From positions 1 to 5,878 of the forward strand of contig JANXSE010000049.1 in NCBI GenBank assembly GCA_025356695.1: DNA of 5,878 nt. Direction: 5' to 3'. The notes under the pieces are model-generated. The model saw only the letters and a list, made by a program, of their open reading frames with translations, did not search any database and was not told the DNA's origin. The position numbers were made by a program, and so were the translations under genes. Each line of letters begins with the position of its first letter. Position 1 is the stretch's first letter. This document shows positions 1 to 5,628 of this stretch, one piece after another. The stretch is from Betaproteobacteria bacterium (GTDB lineage: Bacteria; Pseudomonadota; Gammaproteobacteria; Burkholderiales; SG8-41).

Positions 1-249
1 TCGGGCTGGGTATCGTCGGCGCATCAGGTGGGATTGAGCGGCACCAGCGTCAAACCGGATTTGTATATTGCAGTGGGCATCTCGGGCGCCGTGCAGCATC
101 TGGCCGGCATCAGCAATTCGAGCACGGTGGTGGCGATCAACATCGACGGCGACGCCGACATGTTCACGCGTGCCAATTACGGCGTGGTCGGTGATTACAA
201 GGAAGTGCTGCCGGGGTTTGTCGAGCGCGCGAAGCAGTTGCGCGGATAG
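1..249 (+). CDS. etfA: Electron transfer flavoprotein alpha subunit, C-terminal fragment
   Basis: The visible 82 residues are the FAD-binding C-terminal domain of ETF alpha (FixB family); the N-terminal part lies before the window. ETF is a cytoplasmic alpha/beta heterodimer that takes electrons from acyl-CoA and related dehydrogenases and passes them to ETF:quinone oxidoreductase. The sequence contains the family signature: LYIAVGISGAVQHLAG, then six residues, then VVAIN, about 22 to 48 residues into the fragment. It is followed by the usual D-x-D-A and NYGVVGD segments and the hydrophobic C-terminal helix (VLPGFVERAKQL). One oddity is that the FAD-contacting segment usually written QxGQTG reads QVGLSG here. 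The gene ends at TAG 247-249 and is followed by a REP hairpin rather than by another ETF gene; etfB would be expected upstream, outside the window. The family call is secure. Confidence 0.95.
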   Translation, partial: SGWVSSAHQVGLSGTSVKPDLYIAVGISGAVQHLAGISNSSTVVAINIDGDADMFTRANYGVVGDYKEVLPGFVERAKQLRG

Positions 250-269
250 CAAGAATTTGCATTGCAGTT

Positions 270-304
270 GTAGCCCGGAAGGAGCGCAGCGTATTCCGGG
301 CTAC
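270..304 (+). repeat. REP-like hairpin with GTAG border (copy A)
   Basis: A perfect 11-bp inverted repeat: GTAGCCCGGAA at 270-280 pairs with TTCCGGGCTAC at 294-304 around a 13-nt loop containing GAGCGCAGCG (282-291). It begins with GTAG, the tetranucleotide that borders REP elements associated with RAYT (REP-associated tyrosine transposase) proteins. It lies 20 nt after the etfA stop, and TTTT follows at 308-311, so in RNA it could also act as a terminator or 3'-end stabiliser for etfA. I recognise this hairpin type as a widespread dispersed intergenic repeat of proteobacteria. The RAYT link is from family knowledge, as no RAYT gene is in the window. Confidence 0.8.
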
Positions 305-329
305 GGGTTTTCTTGGCAGGGGGAGAGGG

Positions 330-352
330 GATTTGAGATACGATCTCGAATC
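330..352. promoter_or_regulatory. 23-bp dyad upstream of the MmgE/PrpD gene
   Basis: GATTTGAGAT (330-339) and ATCTCGAATC (343-352) are complementary over all ten positions, with one G.T wobble (334/348), around a 3-nt centre ACG. The dyad ends 4 nt before the GGGGAGA ribosome site at 357-363. TTGGCA at 313-318, one mismatch from a -35 consensus, sits upstream, and a poor -10 candidate (GATACG, 337-342, 18-nt spacer) would fall inside the dyad. It could be an operator for a local regulator or an RNA hairpin in the leader. The symmetry is visible; the role is inferred. Confidence 0.45.
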
Positions 353-369
353 ATTCGGGGAGAACTGCA

Positions 370-1770
370 ATGCCGGGAGCAGTGGACGGCGCGATGGCGG
401 TGCCTGATACAACGATAGGAAAGACCGGCCTCACCGACACGATTGCGCGGCTGGTCGTTGGCTTCGACGGCACGCGCCTCGAGGCTGAGGCGCTGACGCG
501 CGCCAAACACGGCGTGCTCGATGCGGTCGGCGTGGCGCTGGCCGGCATCAACGAGCCGGTATCGAAAGTAATGCTCGACTACGCGGCGGAGCTGCCGGCG
601 CAGGACGGCGCGACGATCTGGGGCACTTCGCGCAAGGTCGCGCTGCATGAGGCGGCGCTGATCAACGGCACGCTCGCGCACGCGCTCGATTACGACGACA
701 TGAACCGTTCGATGCTCGGACACCCGAGTTCGGTGCTGACCGCGGCGCTGCTGCCGCTGGCGGAATCGCTGCAACTGCCGGGCCGCAAGCTGCTTGAAGG
801 TTATGTAATAGGTCTGGAGGCGATGGCGCGCGTCGGCCGTATCTTCGGCATGCAGGCTTACGACCGCAGCTGGCACCCGACCGCGGTGTTGGGCGTGCTC
901 GGTGTGGCGGCGGGGGCGAGTTATCTGCTGCGGCTTGATGAAGCGCAGACCGTCAACGCGCTCGGCATCGCTGCCTCCGAGGCCTCCGGCATCAAGAAAA
1001 ATTTCGGCGCGATGATGAAGTCGGTGCATGCGGGCAGCACCGCGCGCAAAGGGTTGTGGGCGGCGCAGTTCGCCAGGCGCGGCCTTGCAGCGGATGCCGC
1101 CGCGCTCGAAGGAAAATTCGGTTTCTGTGACATGTTCGGCGACCGGCCGGATGCGCAGGAACCCGCCGATGCGGCGACGCGCGGCCTCGACATCATGGCG
1201 GCGGGTCTCGTCTTCAAACAGTACCCGTGCTGCGGCGGTCTGCACACGCTGCTCGACATCATGCTCGATCTGCGCGGCAGGCAGGGTTTGCAGGCGGCGG
1301 ATGTGGCGGAGATCGAATGCCGTTTGCATCCGCAGAAAGTCGCCTACCTCGATCGTCCGGCGCCGACCGAAAATCTCGCGGCGAAATTCAGCACCCAGTA
1401 TTGCGTCGCAGTGGCGCTGCTCAACGGCAAGGTGGGGCTCGCCGATTTCAACGACACGATCATCTTCGAGGCGGCGCGGCGCGCGCTGATGAAAAAAGTG
1501 CGCATCACGCCGCGCGCGGATTTCGGCAGCTTTGAGAGCGAAATCGTCGTGCGCAAAAATGACGGCAGCACGCTGTCGGCACGCATGACCGAGGCGCGCG
1601 GCTCGATCCGCAATCCGCTGTCAGAGGGCGAGTTGCTCGCAAAGTTCAAGGATTGCGCATCGGTGGTTTTGAATCCGGCGCAGGCAGAGGCGGCGGGTGC
1701 GGCGTTGTTGGCCATCGACACAGCACCGGATCTCACGCGTATCATCGGGGCGCTTTGTCTGCGTGCCTAG
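370..1770 (+). CDS. MmgE/PrpD family protein
   Basis: This 466-residue protein has the usual family length. The family includes 2-methylcitrate dehydratase, cis-aconitate decarboxylase and iminodisuccinate epimerase, all cytoplasmic enzymes acting on small di- and tricarboxylates. Family landmarks are in order: ALINGTLAHALDYDD (96-110), GHPSS (117-121), SWHPTAVLG (167-175), KSVHAGSTARKG (217-228), FKQYPCCGGLHT (282-293) and AKFSTQYCVAVALL (338-351). Asp107, His118, His169, Lys217, Lys283 and Tyr344 fall where I recall the cis-aconitate decarboxylase active-site residues. The threonine after its DxDD motif is Met111 here, so that exact activity is not implied. ATG 370 is preceded by GGGGAGA (357-363, 6-nt spacer); ATG 394 is a weaker alternative. 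The neighbours are a Bug transporter protein and an amidase-like gene, which suggests organic acid catabolism, but the substrate is unknown. It could not be assigned as prpD or acnD. Confidence 0.93.
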   Translation: MPGAVDGAMAVPDTTIGKTGLTDTIARLVVGFDGTRLEAEALTRAKHGVLDAVGVALAGINEPVSKVMLDYAAELPAQDGATIWGTSRKVALHEAALINGTLAHALDYDDMNRSMLGHPSSVLTAALLPLAESLQLPGRKLLEGYVIGLEAMARVGRIFGMQAYDRSWHPTAVLGVLGVAAGASYLLRLDEAQTVNALGIAASEASGIKKNFGAMMKSVHAGSTARKGLWAAQFARRGLAADAAALEGKFGFCDMFGDRPDAQEPADAATRGLDIMAAGLVFKQYPCCGGLHTLLDIMLDLRGRQGLQAADVAEIECRLHPQKVAYLDRPAPTENLAAKFSTQYCVAVALLNGKVGLADFNDTIIFEAARRALMKKVRITPRADFGSFESEIVVRKNDGSTLSARMTEARGSIRNPLSEGELLAKFKDCASVVLNPAQAEAAGAALLAIDTAPDLTRIIGALCLRA

Positions 1771-1804
1771 GAGTTTTTCGAGACGCGCGATATTTGTACA
1801 GTTT

Positions 1805-1862
1805 GTAGTGTGCGCATCGCGCACGCGTGCGGACGGGGATTGGTGCGCGGTGCGCACCCTAC
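1805..1862. repeat. BIME-like pair of inverted REP units (copy B)
   Basis: Two REP units face each other. The left arm GTAGTGTGCGCATCGCGCAC (1805-1824) is complementary at 19 of 20 positions, counting one G.T wobble, to the right arm (1843-1862), which ends in CTAC. The mismatch is 1809/1858. Each arm also folds on itself: GTGCGC-ATC-GCGCAC at 1810-1824 and GGTGCGC-GGT-GCGCACC at 1842-1858. GTAG/CTAC borders both outer ends, the arrangement of bacterial interspersed mosaic elements. It occupies nearly half of the gap between the MmgE/PrpD gene and the Bug gene and may punctuate transcription between them. The stem class differs from the other REP copies in the window. Confidence 0.75.
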
Positions 1863-1893
1863 GGGGTTACGGTCTTTAGAGGATATCTGACAA

Positions 1894-2880
1894 GTGATGA
1901 TCAAACTGAAGATGGTTCGTATTGCACTGGCGGTTGTGTGCGGCGTGTTCGCGGCGTCCGTCGCTGCGCAGGGCTGGAAACCCGAACAGAACGTCGAGAT
2001 CTCGGTTGGCACCGGGCCCGGCGGCGGTGCCGACCGCACTGCGCGTTTTATCCAGCGCCTGATTCAGGAAAAGAAGCTGATGCCGCAGGCCGTGTTTGTC
2101 GTCAACAAGCCGGGCGGCGGCGGCACCATCGGCATGCGTTATCTCAACACGCATCCGGGCAACGGCCATTTTCTGCAGATGTATTCGCCCAATGTGCTGG
2201 CCGGCCACATCGTCGGTCAGGTCTCGGTGAACTATAACGAGGTGACGCCGCTGGCGATTCTGTATTCGGAGCACATGCTGGTGGCGGTGCGCACCGAATC
2301 GCCGATCAAGGACGGTCGCGACCTGATCGCGCGCCTGAAGGCCGATCCGAAATCGCTGTCGATGACGGTCGGCATCGGGCTCGGCAACATGAACCACATC
2401 GGCGCGGCGCTGCCGTTGCGCGCCGGCGGTGTTGACGTCAAGCAGGTCAAAGCGGTCGTTTTCAACACGGTGGCGGAATCTGTTACCGCGGTGGTCGGCG
2501 GCCACATCGATATCGTTGCCGCGACACCATCAACGATCTTGCAGCAGGTGCAGGCAGGGCGTCTGCGCGTGCTCGGCATCACCGCGCCGCAGCGCGTGCC
2601 CGGTCTCTTCGCGCAAAGCCCGACCTGGCGCGAGCAGGGCATCGACAGCATCGCCTCGTTCTGGCACGCCGTGATCGGCCCCTCTGGCATGACGCCGGCG
2701 CAGGTGCATTATTGGGAAGAAATGCTGGCGCAACTGGCGGCGACCGACGAGTGGAAAAAGCAGCTCGAAGAAAACTATCTGACGCCGCAGTTCATGAAGT
2801 CTGCGGCGGCGACGAAATTTCTTGGTGGGCAGTACAGCGAGCTGAAATCGATCCTGACGGAATTGGGAATGGCAAAGTAA
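1894..2880 (+). CDS. Bug/TctC family tripartite tricarboxylate transporter substrate-binding protein
   Basis: This 328-residue periplasmic binding protein belongs to the Bug (TctC) family, which binds small carboxylates and related solutes and delivers them to TctA/TctB membrane proteins; many members have no adjacent tctAB. A Sec signal peptide is clear: a basic start (KLKMVR), a hydrophobic core (IALAVVCGVFAASVA), and cleavage probably after Ala25 before QGW. Family motifs follow: GPGGGADRTARF (41-52), VVNKPGGGGTIG (69-80), VNYNEVTPLAIL (112-123), VVGGHIDIVAATPST (200-214), AGRLRVLGIT (221-230) and FWHAVIGPSGMTP (256-268). GTG 1894 lies 10 nt after AGAGGA (1878-1883); ATG 1897 is directly adjacent and equally possible, and the protein barely differs. 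No tctA or tctB lies in the window, so it is an orphan here. The acetamidase-like gene starts 41 nt downstream, probably in one transcript. The ligand cannot be read from the sequence. Confidence 0.94.
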   Translation: MMIKLKMVRIALAVVCGVFAASVAAQGWKPEQNVEISVGTGPGGGADRTARFIQRLIQEKKLMPQAVFVVNKPGGGGTIGMRYLNTHPGNGHFLQMYSPNVLAGHIVGQVSVNYNEVTPLAILYSEHMLVAVRTESPIKDGRDLIARLKADPKSLSMTVGIGLGNMNHIGAALPLRAGGVDVKQVKAVVFNTVAESVTAVVGGHIDIVAATPSTILQQVQAGRLRVLGITAPQRVPGLFAQSPTWREQGIDSIASFWHAVIGPSGMTPAQVHYWEEMLAQLAATDEWKKQLEENYLTPQFMKSAAATKFLGGQYSELKSILTELGMAK

Positions 2881-2921
2881 TTGCTTTGACGGAAGCACTA
2901 CATTAATTACCGGGGGTCCAA

Positions 2922-3998
2922 ATGAAACTGCGTCGAATCACCGTTGTCACCGTAATCGGCTGCTGCCTGTTCGCAGGTGCGGCAATTGCACAAACCGTTA
3001 TTCCGCTGTCGTCGGTGCCGGCCAACGTAGTGCGCGGTCATATACCGGCCGACCGCACGCCGGTGCTGAAGATCCAGTCGGGACAGACGGTCGCCATCGA
3101 CACGATTTCGCATCAGGGTGTGAGCACGCCCGAAGGCGCGGTGGCCTTCTTCGGCAAGGGCGGCGTCAAACCCGAGGACGTGCTGCCCGACGCCATCGCC
3201 GTGCAGAAGGAAATCAAAATCCCCGAAGGCGGCGGCACCCACGTGCTGACCGGGCCGATCTACGTCGAGGGCGCCGAACCCGGCGATCTGCTCGAAGTGC
3301 GCGTCATCAACGTCGAGCTGCGCGTGCCCTATGGCGTCAACGCCTCGAACAAGGGCACCGGCGTGCTGCCCGATCAACTGGGCGCGCCGATGTTCCGCGT
3401 CATCCATCTCGACGCCAAGCGCAACGTCGCGCTGTTCGCGCCCGGCATCGAGATTCCGCTGGCGCCTTTCATGGGCATCATGGCGGTGGCGCCGCCGCCC
3501 GGCGGCGGCATGACCAGCTCGCGCCCGCCAGGCATGTTCGGCGGCAACCTCGACCTCAAGCAGCTCACGCGCGGTGCCACGCTCTATCTGCCGGTCTACA
3601 ACAACGGCGCGCTGTTCTACACGGGTGATGCACACACCGCGCAGGGCGACGGCGAAGTCGACGGCACGGCGATCGAAACCTCGCTGAAACCGACGCTGCA
3701 GTTCATTGTGCACAAAGGCAAGGGTGCGGGCATGAAAGCGCCGCGCGCCGAGAACGCCACGCATTGGATCGTCACCGGCCTCGACCGCGACCTCAACGTC
3801 GCGCTGAAAAACGCCGTGCAGGCTGCGGTGGATTTTCTGATGCAGGAGAAGGGGCTCGACGCCGGTGCCGCCTACGCGCTGGCCAGCATCGCCGTCGACT
3901 TTCGCGTTGCCGAGGCGGTGAATCTGGTGCAGGGTGTTTACGGGATGATTCCTAAGGAGATATTCAAGGAGAAGACGGGGTATTGGTTTAAGCCATGA
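2922..3998 (+). CDS. Acetamidase/formamidase family protein, exported
   Basis: The 358-residue product belongs to the FmdA/AmdA family, whose characterised members hydrolyse short amides such as formamide or acetamide to the acid and ammonia; relatives act on other small amides. Family segments are LTGPIYVEGAEPGDLLEVRV (109-128), APFMGIMAVAPP (181-192), SRPPGMFGGNLDLKQL (200-215), the acidic and histidine-rich TGDAHTAQGDGEVDGTAIE (234-252, likely metal and active-site region) and a C-terminal part ending DFRVAEAVNLVQGVYGMIPKEIF. Unlike classical cytoplasmic formamidases, it starts with a Sec signal peptide: MKLRR, a hydrophobic core, and AIA before QT, with cleavage after about Ala23. It is therefore expected in the periplasm. 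ATG 2922 has GGGGGT (2912-2917) four nt upstream. It follows the Bug-protein gene by 41 nt with no terminator, so the two are probably co-expressed, suggesting extracytoplasmic amide cleavage coupled to uptake. The family is sure; the substrate is not. Confidence 0.92.
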   Translation: MKLRRITVVTVIGCCLFAGAAIAQTVIPLSSVPANVVRGHIPADRTPVLKIQSGQTVAIDTISHQGVSTPEGAVAFFGKGGVKPEDVLPDAIAVQKEIKIPEGGGTHVLTGPIYVEGAEPGDLLEVRVINVELRVPYGVNASNKGTGVLPDQLGAPMFRVIHLDAKRNVALFAPGIEIPLAPFMGIMAVAPPPGGGMTSSRPPGMFGGNLDLKQLTRGATLYLPVYNNGALFYTGDAHTAQGDGEVDGTAIETSLKPTLQFIVHKGKGAGMKAPRAENATHWIVTGLDRDLNVALKNAVQAAVDFLMQEKGLDAGAAYALASIAVDFRVAEAVNLVQGVYGMIPKEIFKEKTGYWFKP

Positions 3999-4110
3999 AG
4001 ATGCGGTGCAGTGTAGTGCCTAGGTGCTGTGGAAACAATTGGCGGCGGAGTGAATTGCTACCATTATCCAATTATTGCAATTGTTGGGCTTAGGATGACA
4101 AGGAAGTGAG

Positions 4111-4129
4111 AATCGCCTCGCTGGCGATT
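4111..4129. other. Short hairpin in the AT-rich gap after the amidase gene
   Basis: AATCGCC (4111-4117) pairs perfectly with GGCGATT (4123-4129) around a 5-nt loop TCGCT; with one bulged base the stem extends to TGA/TCA (4107-4109 and 4130-4132). It lies 113 nt after the amidase stop and has no T-run on either side, so it is a poor intrinsic terminator. Its minus-strand centre AGCGAGGCG resembles the loop of REP copy C by one base, but it lacks a GTAG border. The rest of 3999-4173 shows no gene or convincing site, only AT-rich near-repeats of CAATTG. Confidence 0.35.
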
Positions 4130-4173
4130 TCATGGTAAATATTCCTTAAGCATATCATCGCTTAATAAACCAT

Positions 4174-4199
4174 TTGTTTTGAATTAAGTGGAATATAAT
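4174..4199 (+). promoter_or_regulatory. Probable sigma-70 promoter for the exported unknown protein
   Basis: A perfect TATAAT lies at 4194-4199 in a very AT-rich stretch. The best -35 match is TTGTTT (4174-4179), but the spacer is only 14 nt, shorter than usual, so the -10 box carries most of the support. Transcription would begin near 4206, giving a leader of roughly 55 nt before the ATG at 4262. It would give the low-GC genes their own expression, separate from the upstream operon. Confidence 0.45.
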
Positions 4200-4246
4200 C
4201 TTTTCATTCAACCATAATCGTTCAAAGTCTCTTTATGCCTGCCCGT

Positions 4247-4253
4247 GGGAGGA
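4247..4253 (+). promoter_or_regulatory. Strong Shine-Dalgarno site fixing the start at 4262
   Basis: GGGAGGA ends 8 nt before ATG 4262. An in-frame ATG at 4235 lies upstream of this site and has no comparable ribosome-binding sequence, and starting there would put nine mostly charged residues before the signal peptide. The site therefore supports 4262 as the true start. Confidence 0.75.
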
Positions 4254-4261
4254 AGAAGATA

Positions 4262-4960
4262 ATGAAACTTGCCCCTTTTTCGCATTTTCTCTTTTCTATT
4301 GCATTTCTGTTGCAGCCCGTATCTGCGTTTGCGCAAACAGGCCTTTGTAGTAATCCGCGAACTATGGCACTCGTAAAACAAGTATATCGGCAGTCATTAG
4401 AGAAATTGTTTTCCGCAATGGGAGTGTCGTCGGATTGGACAAATGAAATGGAGCGTATGGTGCCGGTCGAGGTGAAATCCATACGGACGGTGAGCATCGA
4501 GCAGGCCGTAGGCAGGTATCACTGCCTAGCAGCTTTAGAAGCTAAGCTGACATCTCAAGGGGCATCGTTGGTCAACGATCCGGGTTTTCGAGTCCGGTTA
4601 GCGCAGTTGCCATTTGCAGAGGCGATTCAAATTCGCGGTGGGCTCATCAGTCATCCAGTCGAATACGCTGCTCAGTTTACCGATGATAGAAAGCAGATTT
4701 CCGTCGAGGCAATTGGCCATGAAAACCTTGCTAACGTCGTTTTCCCCGTCACCATCAAGGAGTTGGAGGCAAGGATGGCGACGGCCGCAAAGCCGCAACA
4801 GAAATCAGTTCCTGCGCGCATTGCATCTGACAAGAAATCAATAGATGCATGCGTTGACAGAAAAGTGGCGGCATTTCAAAAAGAGGCTGGGCGTGATGCA
4901 GTGGTGAGGATGGATATGCTGAAAGAATGGGAAGAGCAGTGCACCTCCTCGGCCAAATAG
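4262..4960 (+). CDS. Exported protein of unknown function, four cysteines
   Basis: I do not recognise this 232-residue protein. It starts with a clear Sec signal peptide: MK, a hydrophobic stretch at about 4-19, and SAFA before QTG, with cleavage after Ala24; Cys29 is too far from the cut site for a lipobox. The mature part has exactly four cysteines (29, 88, 197, 227), an even number compatible with two periplasmic disulfides. Residues 30-95 look helical; 134-165 (VEYAAQFTDDRKQISVEAIG and on) look like beta strands. A linker near 172-190 leads to a C-terminal helical piece bracketed by Cys197 and Cys227 (ACVDRKVAAFQKEAG, then MLKEWEEQC), which resembles a short C-terminal module I have seen in other proteobacterial hypothetical proteins. 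Sampled base composition is about 45-50% G+C against about 65% upstream, suggesting acquisition. It has its own likely promoter. The next gene, a nuclease, starts 120 nt downstream. Confidence 0.8.
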   Translation: MKLAPFSHFLFSIAFLLQPVSAFAQTGLCSNPRTMALVKQVYRQSLEKLFSAMGVSSDWTNEMERMVPVEVKSIRTVSIEQAVGRYHCLAALEAKLTSQGASLVNDPGFRVRLAQLPFAEAIQIRGGLISHPVEYAAQFTDDRKQISVEAIGHENLANVVFPVTIKELEARMATAAKPQQKSVPARIASDKKSIDACVDRKVAAFQKEAGRDAVVRMDMLKEWEEQCTSSAK

Positions 4961-5080
4961 CAAAAGTAGTCGGTTTGACTTAGATTGCATGTAAGGCGGC
5001 CGCAACGGCAAAAAGGTCGCATTACAAATCGAGAGCGTAAGCATTCGTCACTATCGTCGATAGTCTCAGAAAAAGTCCGT

Positions 5081-5491
5081 ATGCCTACGTTTAAAGACGT
5101 TGAAGCTGCTATTGCCGAAATGAACGCCCTGTATCCGAGGCCAGCGATGCCGCCAATATCGTTATCCTCACCTTACGACGTAAGCACTGAATTTTCTAAA
5201 CCTTATCCAAACGCTGGAAACGGTGGTGTCTACGTGTTGTTTTCGGCAGATGAAGAAGTGTTGTACGTCGGGAAAGCATCCGTTGGTTTGGGATCGCGGC
5301 TTGGCGCACATTTTCGGCGCGATACGAATAACCGTGACCGAGGTACATCGGCGCGTCTAGAGTTTTCCGAGGTGGCCATTTTAAGAACAATTAGCCTGCC
5401 CAAAGGACGGGAATTTGAAGCGCCTGCGATCGAGGAGTTCCTCATTAAAAAATTAATCCCGCCGCTGAACAAGAATATTAAATTAGGTTGA
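5081..5491 (+). CDS. Small stand-alone GIY-YIG nuclease domain protein
   Basis: This 136-residue protein consists of a short N-terminal region and one GIY-YIG domain, the single-metal nuclease fold of UvrC, homing endonucleases and some restriction enzymes. The whole catalytic set is visible: GVY (49-51, for GIY), LYVGKA (61-66, for YIG), Arg73 in SRLGAHF, Glu118 in AIEEFLIKKLIPPLN, and Asn130 at its end. The alignment to the UvrC pattern E-x-x-L-I ... P-x-x-N is direct. It should therefore be active, but nothing shows its DNA target or role; there is no methylase, intron or phage gene beside it. ATG 5081 was chosen because it begins a natural-looking protein; an in-frame TTG at 4985 would add 32 basic, low-complexity residues, and neither start has a strong Shine-Dalgarno site. 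Composition is near 50% G+C, like the preceding gene and unlike the rest. Confidence 0.85.
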   Translation: MPTFKDVEAAIAEMNALYPRPAMPPISLSSPYDVSTEFSKPYPNAGNGGVYVLFSADEEVLYVGKASVGLGSRLGAHFRRDTNNRDRGTSARLEFSEVAILRTISLPKGREFEAPAIEEFLIKKLIPPLNKNIKLG

Positions 5492-5503
5492 CGCGAAAAG
5501 CCC

Positions 5504-5534
5504 GTAGGGCGCATTAAGCGAAGCGCATTGCGCC
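5504..5534 (+). repeat. REP-like hairpin with GTAG border (copy C)
   Basis: GTAG (5504-5507) is followed by GGCGCA (5508-5513), which pairs with TGCGCC (5529-5534). The loop contains AAGCGAAGCG (5516-5525), matching the loop of copy A (GAGCGCAGCG) in eight of ten positions. A T:T mismatch (5514/5528) interrupts what looks like an originally longer stem. It starts 12 nt after the nuclease stop and points towards copy D, so the two form an inverted pair about 65 nt apart. I recognise the sequence type as a dispersed proteobacterial intergenic repeat. Confidence 0.7.
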
Positions 5535-5599
5535 GCATGGATGTCCGGTGCATTCAATTAATGACAGCGCTGTGCGCCTGATCCGCCCTGCGGGACTGT

Positions 5600-5628
5600 G
5601 TTGGGCTTCCTGCGTCAGCCCAACCTAC
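5600..5628 (-). repeat. REP-like hairpin with GTAG border (copy D)
   Basis: GTTGGGCT (5600-5607) pairs perfectly with AGCCCAAC (5617-5624) around a 9-nt loop; CTAC (5625-5628) gives GTAG at the 5' end of the minus strand. The minus-strand loop GACGCAGGA reads like a shortened form of the GAGCGCAGCG loop seen in copy A. It lies 56 nt upstream of the hydrolase GTG start and could affect the end of an upstream transcript or the hydrolase leader. Confidence 0.7.

Noticed and set aside
301..1329. Long 342-codon open frame on the minus strand opposite the MmgE/PrpD gene
   Set aside because: The Arg/His-rich translation has no domain and lies opposite a well-conserved gene; long antisense frames are expected in GC-rich DNA.
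2882..2910. Promoter or terminator in the 41-nt gap before the acetamidase gene (TTGACG at 2886-2891; TGCTT/AAGCA stem)
   Set aside because: No -10 box occurs at a usable distance, and the 5-bp stem has no T-run, so the two genes are better read as one transcript.
2907..3764. 285-codon minus-strand frame opposite the acetamidase-family gene
   Set aside because: It is also Arg/His-rich with no motif, and the plus-strand protein is clearly the conserved one.
5564..5573. Perfect 10-bp palindrome ACAGCGCTGT between REP copies C and D
   Set aside because: It is short, has no second copy or associated promoter, and may simply be a REP remnant.
4082..5608. 10-bp direct repeat TGTTGGGCTT at 4082-4091 and 5599-5608 flanking the low-GC insert, like a target-site duplication
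   Set aside because: Several 10-bp repeats are expected by chance in a window this long, the right copy is part of REP copy D, and no recombinase or terminal inverted repeats accompany it.
4083..5624. Integron cassette idea: GTTGGGC at 4083-4089 and 5600-5606 fits the GTTRRRY core
   Set aside because: An attC site needs RYYYAAC upstream of GTTRRRY with imperfect pairing between; here GCCCAAC lies after GTTGGGC in a simple palindrome bordered by GTAG, and nothing attC-like precedes 4083.
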